6,982 nt of DNA from the NCBI GenBank assembly GCA_023140455.1, contig JAGLLQ010000087.1:1-6982 (forward strand), in the 5' to 3' direction. This document shows positions 1-5,361 of the stretch, piece after piece. This stretch comes from Desulfobacteraceae bacterium. GTDB taxonomy: Bacteria; Desulfobacterota; Desulfobacteria; Desulfobacterales; Desulfobacteraceae. The notes beneath the pieces were generated by a model, which did not search any database, was not told the origin of the DNA, and saw only the letters and a program-made list of their open reading frames with translations. The position numbers and the translations under genes were made by a program. Numbering within the stretch: the stretch's first letter is position 1; each line of letters begins with the position of its first letter.

Positions 1-546
1 AAAAAAGGGAATGTTGTGGAAATAAACGATAACGCTTACATGGTTAAACATATAGATGTAAAAACTCCCTCAGCAAGGGGAGCTGTAACCCTTTACAAAA
101 TCAGATTCAACAACATCAAGACCAAACAAAAATATGAAGAGAGCTACAAGGGAAACGATATGCTCAATGAGGTAGCCCTCCAGAGAAGACCTGTACAATA
201 TCTATACCCCGACGGCGCCCTCCATGTATTCATGGACAGCCAGGAGTATTCCCAGTACATGGTAGAAGGGGATGCAATCGAAGATGAACTTGTCTGGATC
301 ACAGATGGGATGGAAGGCATAGTTGCTCTTATCATCGATGGAAACATGGTTTCCATTGAAATTCCATTGACCCTTGTTTTTGAAATATCGGAAACAGCTC
401 CCGGCATCAAGGGAGCAAGTGCAACCGCAAGGACCAAGCCCGCAACCCTTTCAAACGGGGTTGAGATTCAGATCCCGGAATATCTTGAGGCCGGGGAGAT
501 GGTCAAGGTCAATACCGAAACAAAAAAATTCATGTCCAGGGCCTGA
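1..546 (+). CDS. efpL: Elongation factor P paralogue, EfpL/YeiP type (5' end missing)
   Basis: EF-P family proteins bind the ribosome between the P and E sites and help peptide bonds form at proline-rich and other slow motifs. The reading frame is open from base 1. The first residues (KKG..V) align with E. coli YeiP from about residue 8, so roughly seven N-terminal residues lie outside the window; the GTG at 16 is internal. The N-terminal loop reads SARG followed by TLYK (in-window residues 24-27 and 30-33). This matches the EfpL/YeiP subgroup, which carries an arginine (here residue 26, equivalent to YeiP Arg33) where canonical EF-P carries a modified lysine or arginine. The C-terminal OB domain has ETAPGIKGASA (about 125-135) and the EF-P signature KPATLSNGVEIQIPEYL. 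The C-terminus is intact (…FMSRA). The MBL hydrolase gene starts 16 nt after the stop, so the two are probably co-transcribed. The alternative is ordinary EF-P; the SARG/TLYK motif argues against it. Confidence 0.93.
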   Translation, partial: KKGNVVEINDNAYMVKHIDVKTPSARGAVTLYKIRFNNIKTKQKYEESYKGNDMLNEVALQRRPVQYLYPDGALHVFMDSQEYSQYMVEGDAIEDELVWITDGMEGIVALIIDGNMVSIEIPLTLVFEISETAPGIKGASATARTKPATLSNGVEIQIPEYLEAGEMVKVNTETKKFMSRA

Positions 547-549
547 TCC

Positions 550-557
550 GGGGGGGG
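550..557 (+). promoter_or_regulatory. Ribosome binding site made of a G8 tract
   Basis: Eight consecutive G bases end five nucleotides before the ATG at 563 and, with the following TG, form the only purine-rich Shine-Dalgarno-like sequence for the MBL gene. It lies in the short gap after the efpL stop codon. A homopolymeric G run in this position could change length by slippage and so alter ribosome spacing; that part is inference. Confidence 0.5.
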
Positions 558-562
558 TGTAA

Positions 563-1468
563 ATGATTATTCAAGAAACTGGAAAAATTGGTGATGTTTT
601 TTATGTTATCGGATCTGCGGCCCTACCGGTCTATCTGTTGGACGGGCCTGTGCCTGTGATTTTTGATGCTGGTATGACTGCAGGGGCTTTCCTCTATGAA
701 GCCGGGATCAAAGAAATCTTAGGGGAGCGGGAACCGGAATTTTTGTTTCTAACCCATTCGCACTTTGATCATGTCGGGTCTGTGAATCATTTTAAGGAAG
801 TCTGGCCTGATCTTAAAATATGCGGTTCTGTTCGATGCAGCGAAATTTTGTTAAAACCCAAGGCTGTTCAGCTGATGCGGGATTTAAACCTTGAAGGCGC
901 AAAAAATATTAAAAAAATGGGTTTTACGCCCATCAATGAGAAGGGGTTTGATTCCTTTGGGCTGGATATTCTTGTTCAACCGGACCAGACCATTGAGCTG
1001 GCCCCGAAACTTCGCGTAATGGCCCTGAATACACCCGGGCACACATGGGATTTTATGAGCTATTGGATTCCTGAAAAAAAGATCCTGATTGCCTCGGAAA
1101 CGGTTGCCACCTATGAAAACAAAGGCTATCTACAGCCGGAGTTTTTAGTTGATTTTGATGCGTATATTGACTCTTTGAACCGGCTTAAAAACCTGGGGGC
1201 CACAATCTTGTGCGCAGGACACCATGCAGTGTTTACAGATGAAGATGCTCTGGTGCATATCTGCCGTTCCGTCAAGGCAGCAAATGATTATCTGTCCATG
1301 ACGGAAGTATTCCTTACCCAGGGAAATGGGGATATTGAAAAGGCTGTTTTGCGGATTAAGGCTGAGGAATGGGACAACAGGCCATGGCCGAAACAACCCG
1401 AGTCTGCTTATTTGTTAAATACCTGGCAGCGGGTGAACACCATATGGAACCGGATGAATAAGAATTAA
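563..1468 (+). CDS. MBL-fold metallo-hydrolase
   Basis: This is a 301-residue metallo-beta-lactamase-fold enzyme, expected to be a cytosolic metal-dependent hydrolase; no signal peptide is visible. The fold's metal-binding motifs appear in order. HxHxDH is THSHFDH, with His65, His67, Asp69 and His70. A second histidine is in TPGHTWDF (His160). The position that normally holds the bridging aspartate reads IASET, with Glu179. The last histidine is in CAGHH (His220 or His221). The N-terminal part (VYLLDG, then VIFDAGM at about 32-38) is the usual first beta strands of the fold. The C-terminal 70 residues form a helical tail rich in Trp and Asn. The ATG at 563 follows the G8 Shine-Dalgarno-like tract with 5-nt spacing. 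The gene lies 16 nt after efpL, so an operon is likely. The substrate cannot be read from sequence: glyoxalase II, lactonase and thioesterase activities all occur in the superfamily. No good terminator follows the stop. Confidence 0.9.
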   Translation: MIIQETGKIGDVFYVIGSAALPVYLLDGPVPVIFDAGMTAGAFLYEAGIKEILGEREPEFLFLTHSHFDHVGSVNHFKEVWPDLKICGSVRCSEILLKPKAVQLMRDLNLEGAKNIKKMGFTPINEKGFDSFGLDILVQPDQTIELAPKLRVMALNTPGHTWDFMSYWIPEKKILIASETVATYENKGYLQPEFLVDFDAYIDSLNRLKNLGATILCAGHHAVFTDEDALVHICRSVKAANDYLSMTEVFLTQGNGDIEKAVLRIKAEEWDNRPWPKQPESAYLLNTWQRVNTIWNRMNKN

Positions 1469-1673
1469 GGTGTGGTAGAAATCAAGACCATTTTCCACTA
1501 AAAATTGAAACCGGGATCATGCAAGTTAGTTGTAACTATTAGGTTTGTATAGGAAGTCACAAGAGTGGAGTAGATGGCGTGGACAAGTGCAATAAATTAC
1601 TCGTAATACTATATGCTTTTCATTGATCATATCTTTTTTTGCGTAATAGAAAGCTTGAACAATTCTCGGAACT

Positions 1674-1690
1674 AATTGAACCGTTCAATT
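1674..1690. repeat. Short perfect palindrome (7-bp arms)
   Basis: AATTGAA (1674-1680) and TTCAATT (1684-1690) are perfect inverted repeats around a CCG centre. The size and symmetry would suit a dimeric regulator's operator or a small hairpin. No gene start is nearby to support an operator role, and no T-run follows that would make it a terminator. Confidence 0.5.
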
Positions 1691-1823
1691 CAGTAAAGTC
1701 ATCATTGATTTTACCTGACATCCCAACCATTCCATACCCTATAAACTAAGAACCTGAAACAACTATTCCATATCAATATTTCTGATGGCTGTAAAGATAT
1801 TTCAAAAAATCAACTTTACTGAA
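1689..1823. repeat. Spaced 11-bp inverted repeat
   Basis: TTCAGTAAAGT (1689-1699) is the exact reverse complement of ACTTTACTGAA (1813-1823). If a 6-nt insertion (tcatca) is allowed in the left arm, the match extends through TTGATTTT, about 18 paired bases in total. The arms are about 113 nt apart. This could be a long RNA stem, or the ends of a small degenerate non-coding element. No target-site duplication is evident. Confidence 0.45.
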
Positions 1824-2123
1824 AAAATAGCGTAATCCAATTCAAGCACTGCTATTCATCTATATTGGAGATTAAGTTGGTTAGATGAAACTCAAGTATT
1901 CTTGCATGCACCTGACTTGACTTTCGTTAGAATTATCGTTTCCAATAGTTTTTGTATTCTGAAGAATTTTGGCCCTGGATAGTCTGAGCAGGGATAATTA
2001 GTCACAACTCCAATAAAACACTTAATTTTTTTATTAAATATATTAATATGTACTCAATTACACAATATCATTCTTTATGCAAAACATCTTAAAAATTATT
2101 GAAAAAATTTGGTATTATTCTTA

Positions 2124-2152
2124 TTGACACTCAATACTTTTTAAGATACATT
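2124..2152 (+). promoter_or_regulatory. Candidate sigma-70-type promoter
   Basis: A perfect -35 hexamer TTGACA (2124-2129) is followed after 17 nt by TACATT (2147-2152), which matches four of six bases of the -10 consensus, including the first T, the second A and the last T. Transcription would start near 2159, giving a leader of about 190 nt to the 26-codon ORF and about 310 nt to the 99-residue gene. It is the best promoter-like sequence in the 1-kb gap, but AT-rich DNA yields such matches by chance. Confidence 0.4.
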
Positions 2153-2351
2153 TTTAACGTAAATCATCTGGTTCAGAATACTTTTAAATTATTATCCTCC
2201 TTCAAGACTTGTTCTCATACGGAAGTATAACCCTTTACTTTTTATATTCATATGTCCCCGTTAGTTATTTCAATTCAGCAGATATTCGAATGGTTGTTGT
2301 TTTTAAATTTTATGAACGCATTATCAAAACAAATGCTATCAGAGGTGACAT

Positions 2352-2432
2352 ATGGAATATCCAATCAAAGTAGGCATGCCAATGCTCCTTGGATTTCTTT
2401 CTGGGGAGCATAAAACAGGTTTTTGTAATTAA
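2352..2432 (+). CDS. Possible 26-residue small protein or leader peptide
   Basis: An ATG at 2352 is preceded by a good Shine-Dalgarno sequence, AGAGG (2341-2345, continuing as TGA), six nucleotides upstream. The frame runs 26 codons to TAA at 2430 and begins MEYPIKVGMPMLLGFLSG. The stop lies 37 nt before the start of the 99-residue gene, in the same direction. The second half of the frame overlaps a hairpin (2382-2411). The peptide is moderately hydrophobic in the middle but too short to call a membrane segment. I do not recognise it. It could be a real small protein, an upstream leader ORF that controls the next gene, or the stub of a decayed gene. The ribosome site is the main support; coding bias cannot be judged at this length. 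Confidence 0.35.
   Translation: MEYPIKVGMPMLLGFLSGEHKTGFCN
2382..2411 (+). other. Hairpin in leader, upstream of a T-run
   Basis: ATGCTCC (2382-2388) pairs perfectly with GGAGCAT (2405-2411), and two G-T wobbles extend the stem inward to a 12-nt loop. A run of five T bases (2420-2424) follows after eight nucleotides. The gap to the T-run is too long for a textbook terminator, but placement inside a short ORF and just ahead of the next gene resembles an attenuation or leader structure. Confidence 0.35.
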
Positions 2433-2456
2433 TATTTGGAAGAATTAAAATTTAAA

Positions 2457-2462
2457 AAGGAG
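2457..2462 (+). promoter_or_regulatory. Strong ribosome binding site for the 99-residue gene
   Basis: AAGGAG ends seven nucleotides before the ATG at 2470 and fixes that start. It rules out the overlapping frame that opens with a TTG at 2436. The same sequence (2457-2466) is complementary, with one bulged base, to 2192-2202 in the proposed leader. Confidence 0.85.
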
Positions 2463-2469
2463 ATAAATC

Positions 2470-2769
2470 ATGATTATTGTCACGAATATAACCTATCCAA
2501 CCGAAAGCACAGAGGATATGGCAAAAAGATTTCTGGAAGCACCGCAAGCACCGGATTTTATGACAAGAAGAGGGCCTTATATCAACTCTACCTTGAAAGA
2601 TGGAATATTAGCACTATCCATATGGGAACTTGAAAAATCAAAAATGGCAGAAGGTCAGGAGTTCCTTGCAAATTATATGACTAACTTCTTTGGTGTTCCA
2701 GGATTTAAGTATGAAAGCACAACATTTCTTGAGATACAAGAAGCATTGAAAACAATAGGTATGGGGTAG
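2470..2769 (+). CDS. Small alpha/beta (ferredoxin-like/ABM-type) protein of unknown function
   Basis: This 99-residue cytosolic protein has a strong AAGGAG ribosome site at 7-nt spacing. The predicted order is strand (1-9, MIIVTNITY), helix (14-24), a TRRGPY motif (32-37), strand (46-54, ILALSIWEL), amphipathic helix (57-74, with EFLANYM), then GVPGFKY and a strand (75-88) and a short C-terminal helix. This beta-alpha-beta-beta-alpha-beta pattern suits the dimeric alpha/beta-barrel superfamily; that is an inference from pattern, not a match I can verify. No cysteine or histidine is present, so metal or haem ligation by those side chains is unlikely. A terminator follows within about 10 nt, and the upstream neighbour is a possible leader ORF, so the gene is probably transcribed alone. 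A biological role cannot be named. Confidence 0.8.
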   Translation: MIIVTNITYPTESTEDMAKRFLEAPQAPDFMTRRGPYINSTLKDGILALSIWELEKSKMAEGQEFLANYMTNFFGVPGFKYESTTFLEIQEALKTIGMG

Positions 2770-2779
2770 TTGATCTTTT

Positions 2780-2820
2780 AGTTGGCAGAATCATTTAACT
2801 GGTTCTGCCAACTTTGCTTT
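2780..2820 (+). terminator. Rho-independent-type terminator after the 99-residue gene
   Basis: GTTGGCAGAA (2781-2790) pairs perfectly with TTCTGCCAAC (2803-2812). A flanking A-T pair (2780/2813) and three inner pairs, one of them G-T, extend the stem to about 14 bp with a 6-nt loop. The 3' side runs into TTTGCTTT. It begins 11 nt after the stop codon. The T-run is interrupted, so termination strength is uncertain, but the stem is the best hairpin in the window. Confidence 0.8.
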
Positions 2821-3177
2821 GAAAAATCGCTGATATTGGTGATTACAACTATTTGATCACGTTGCTGTCAAGATGAGGCTGAAATATTATTTCAAATATT
2901 ATTCAATGAAATATAATTATTAACATTTGATTTGGTAGCCTTGGGAGTTTTGTCTTCTAAAAAATCTGGACAGGGATAATAATTCTTAATAATCATGGCA
3001 TGTTTAGCAAAAGTTATAGCTGGAATAGCATGTCCACATCGCTCCCTTTCCTCTTTTCAGTATAAAATCTCTTGACTTCACAATTTTTTTTTGGAACTAT
3101 TAATTCAGGTCAGAACAAAATGATCATTTGATATTAACTGCTTCAATTAACTGTAAAATATTAAGCCAAATCTGCCT
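2821..3177. other. AT-rich spacer upstream of the fusion gene
   Basis: No open frame of useful length is visible. The stretch has an AT-rich short direct repeat (AAATATTATT at 2882-2891 and 2894-2903), a TTGACT hexamer (3072-3077) and a T9 run (3084-3092). The promoter of the fusion gene should lie here. The TTGACT hexamer has no well-placed -10: TATTAA at 3098 is 20 nt away. I therefore do not assign a promoter. Confidence 0.55.
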
Positions 3178-5343
3178 ATGAATCGTTTTGCTATTTACAT
3201 GTCATCTTATGCTTTAAAAACTTTTTCGCCTTTTTCAAAAGCAAAGGTACAGGTTCATGGAGACAATAATATTCCTGATGGTTCAGTTATCTATACAGCT
3301 AATCATTTCACCAGATTAGAGACTATTTTACTTCCATACTATATACACAAAATAACTAAAAAACCTGCGTGGTCACTTGCAGATGCTGAACTTTTCCAGG
3401 GCAACCTTTTAAAACCTTTTTTAGAAAATTTAGGCGCCGTATCAACACAAGATCCACACAGGAATTATTTAATAACAAAAAATCTGATTTCAGGAGATGC
3501 TGAATGGATAATTTTTCCTGAAGGCATGATGGTAAAAAATAAAAAGCTTATCAGTCACGACCATTTTGGAATGCAAATGGGCGATCAGATAATAAAACCT
3601 CATTCCGGCGCTGCAACAATAGCCCTGCGTTGTGAATTTTACAGAGAACGCCTTCGGAGAATGGAAAACAAAAACAGATCAGAATTTGAAAGACTTATAA
3701 ATCATTTTGAGATTAAAGATCCTGCAAGAGTACTTGGTATACAGACATATATAGTGCCTGTAAATATAACCTATTACCCGATTCTTGCAAAAAAAAATTT
3801 ACTCAGTACAATTGCTGAAAAACTTATTGACAACCCTTCCGCAAGAACCATGGATGAACTTAAAACCGAAGGTTCCATGATTCTCTCCGGCGTTAATATT
3901 GATATCAGATTTGGCAAACCAATCAGAATTAAAGATTATCTTCACAATTCATTTATTGAAAGTGATCTTAATTCAAAAAGAGCAATGGATTTTGACAGGA
4001 ATATATGCTCACGACATGCCATGAAAGAACACTCCAGCAAAATCATGGGGCGCTTCTTAACATCAATATATGAAATGGCAACAATTAATTACGATCACAT
4101 CCTTGCATCAATACTCAGACACCTCCCCGAAAACCTGGAAGATGAAGATATATACACTTTAAAATGCAGATTATTCCTTGCAGTGACACGACTTATCTCC
4201 AAATCAAAAAGTTTTTTCCATAAAAGCCTTTATCAAAATCAGATATCTCTTTTAACTGATGACAGATATAAAAAAATAGAACACTTTCTTAAAGAGGCGA
4301 TTGATACCGGCATTATTACGCATGTTAAAGATAAAATCCATATTAACAGCGATAAAATCAACTCCTGCAACAATTTCCATAATGTGAGAATTGAAAATCC
4401 CATATATGTTATGGCAAATGAAATTGAACCAATAAATGAAGTTGAAGAATTGATAAAAAGGGTTGCCGAGATGACACCTGCTGTGGTGCGTAACCGGATT
4501 AAAAATAATCTTGTTGAAAAAACTAAGGATGATTATCATAAAACCTATAATAAATACTATAATAAAGAAGAATCAAAAGAGAAAAAAATTGGAGCACCTC
4601 TCTTCTTAAAAGCTGAAAATGAAAAAGCGGGCATACTGTTGATACACGGTTATATGGCAGCTCCTGAAGAGATGAGAGGACTTGCAGAATTTTTTCATGA
4701 AAAATCATTCACCGTCTATGTCCCGAGGCTGAAAGGGCATGGCACATCACCGGAAGATCTCTCAACAACTCAATATCAGGAATGGATAGAATCAGTTGAG
4801 GAAGGATATGTAATTTTAAAGCATACATGCAAAAAACTCTTTGTTGGTGGATTTTCAACAGGAGCTGCACTTGCCTTAGAGCTATGTGCACGCACAGATG
4901 ATATCAATGCAGCTTTTGCAGTTGCTCCACCCATGAAACTAAAAGACTTAGGCTCTCATTTTGTACCTGCAATCAGTCTTTTCAATAATATGATGAAAAA
5001 AGCTTATCTTTCAAAAATTGCAAAAGAGTTTATCCATAATGATCCTGAAAACCCGCATATTAATTACGCAAGGAACCCAATTGCCGGCATAAGAGAGCTT
5101 GAAAGGCTTACTAAAAAACTGGAAGGCGATCTGCAAAACATTGAGGTTCCAGTTCTTGTAGTTCAATCAAGAAAAGATCCGGTTGTTAATCCTGTTGGGA
5201 CATTAAAACTTTTTAATAAAATTGGGTCAGAACAAAAAGAATACTTTCTTTTTGATTATGAAAGACATGGAATTTTACTTGGCAAAGGAGCAGACAGGAT
5301 ATATAAGAATATAGAAAGCTTTATTTCACAATTCATTGACTAA
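3178..5343 (+). CDS. Bifunctional PlsC-like acyltransferase / alpha/beta hydrolase fusion
   Basis: The 721-residue protein has two recognisable enzyme modules. Residues about 20-250 are a glycerolipid acyltransferase (PlsC/LPLAT-like). Motif I is ANHFTRLE (Asn42, His43, Glu48; HX4E instead of the usual HX4D) and motif III is IIFPEG (FPEG 113-116). Residues about 485-721 are an alpha/beta hydrolase resembling carboxylesterases and monoacylglycerol lipases of the Est30 (COG1647) kind: oxyanion motif HGY (490-492), LKGHGTSPEDL, nucleophile elbow GFSTG (Ser560), then SRKDP (Asp667) and ERHG (His697), a complete triad. The link of about 200 residues (280-480) is Lys/Asn-rich and mostly helical, and I cannot assign it. 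No signal peptide or clear transmembrane helix is seen, so peripheral membrane action is likely. The inferred role is lipid acyl transfer coupled to ester hydrolysis. The ATG at 3178 lacks a clear ribosome site; Met8 (3199) is an alternative with none either. The next gene begins 18 nt after the stop. Confidence 0.88.
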   Translation: MNRFAIYMSSYALKTFSPFSKAKVQVHGDNNIPDGSVIYTANHFTRLETILLPYYIHKITKKPAWSLADAELFQGNLLKPFLENLGAVSTQDPHRNYLITKNLISGDAEWIIFPEGMMVKNKKLISHDHFGMQMGDQIIKPHSGAATIALRCEFYRERLRRMENKNRSEFERLINHFEIKDPARVLGIQTYIVPVNITYYPILAKKNLLSTIAEKLIDNPSARTMDELKTEGSMILSGVNIDIRFGKPIRIKDYLHNSFIESDLNSKRAMDFDRNICSRHAMKEHSSKIMGRFLTSIYEMATINYDHILASILRHLPENLEDEDIYTLKCRLFLAVTRLISKSKSFFHKSLYQNQISLLTDDRYKKIEHFLKEAIDTGIITHVKDKIHINSDKINSCNNFHNVRIENPIYVMANEIEPINEVEELIKRVAEMTPAVVRNRIKNNLVEKTKDDYHKTYNKYYNKEESKEKKIGAPLFLKAENEKAGILLIHGYMAAPEEMRGLAEFFHEKSFTVYVPRLKGHGTSPEDLSTTQYQEWIESVEEGYVILKHTCKKLFVGGFSTGAALALELCARTDDINAAFAVAPPMKLKDLGSHFVPAISLFNNMMKKAYLSKIAKEFIHNDPENPHINYARNPIAGIRELERLTKKLEGDLQNIEVPVLVVQSRKDPVVNPVGTLKLFNKIGSEQKEYFLFDYERHGILLGKGADRIYKNIESFISQFID

Positions 5344-5344
5344 A

Positions 5345-5350
5345 AAGGAG
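5345..5350 (+). promoter_or_regulatory. Ribosome binding site that decides the start of the 96-residue gene
   Basis: AAGGAG follows the stop codon of the fusion gene by one nucleotide. It lies 11 nt before the ATG at 5362 but only 2 nt before an in-frame TTG at 5353, which is too close for initiation. The ATG is therefore preferred. The position right after the upstream stop suggests translational coupling. Confidence 0.7.
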
Positions 5351-5361
5351 AATTGATAAGA

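Larger units (their letters stand above)
1469..2351. other. AT-rich intergenic region without a convincing gene
   Basis: All frames on both strands are broken by frequent stops. The best start with a plausible ribosome site (ATG at 1574) gives only about ten codons. The stretch is much more AT-rich than the genes upstream. It holds a 17-nt palindrome (1674-1690), a longer inverted repeat (1689-1699 with 1813-1823), a possible insertion-sequence-end remnant just after the MBL stop, a promoter candidate (2124-2152) and an anti-Shine-Dalgarno-like sequence (2192-2202). It looks like decayed or regulatory DNA. A structured RNA cannot be excluded by eye. Confidence 0.6.

Noticed and set aside
16..18. 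GTG as the start of efpL
   Set aside because: The frame continues upstream to base 1 with residues (KKG..V) that align to the family N-terminus, so the real start is outside the window.
144..437. 97-codon open frame on the minus strand inside efpL
   Set aside because: Antisense shadow of a conserved gene, with no recognisable motifs.
374..562. 62-codon open frame on the plus strand overlapping the end of efpL
   Set aside because: It lies in another frame of a well-supported gene and has a low-complexity Pro/Gln/Arg/Ser composition typical of a shadow frame.
1145..1396. 83-codon minus-strand frame inside the MBL gene
   Set aside because: Antisense to a conserved MBL-fold enzyme, with no family features.
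1475..1500. GTGG...CCAC hairpin after the MBL stop as a terminator
   Set aside because: Only four terminal pairs plus an interrupted AAA/TTT, and no T-run follows.
1574..1606. ATG with GGAG three nucleotides upstream in the gap
   Set aside because: It opens only about ten codons before a stop and is spaced too closely to the putative site.
2192..2202. AAGGAGG on the minus strand as a ribosome site
   Set aside because: No start codon lies at suitable spacing on that strand, and the frames close quickly. It is more interesting as a possible anti-Shine-Dalgarno sequence on the plus strand.
2436..2633. 65-codon plus-strand frame starting with TTG
   Set aside because: It overlaps the 99-residue gene. 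The AAGGAG site at 2457-2462 serves the ATG at 2470, and this frame has no ribosome site of its own.
2881..2904. AAATATTATT direct repeat as a CRISPR or iteron
   Set aside because: Only two copies of low-complexity AT sequence with no spacers of regular length; chance is sufficient.
4252..4891. Three minus-strand frames inside the fusion gene
   Set aside because: They are antisense shadows of the AT-rich coding sequence (Phe/Ile/Tyr-rich from reversed Lys/Asn codons) without ribosome sites or motifs.
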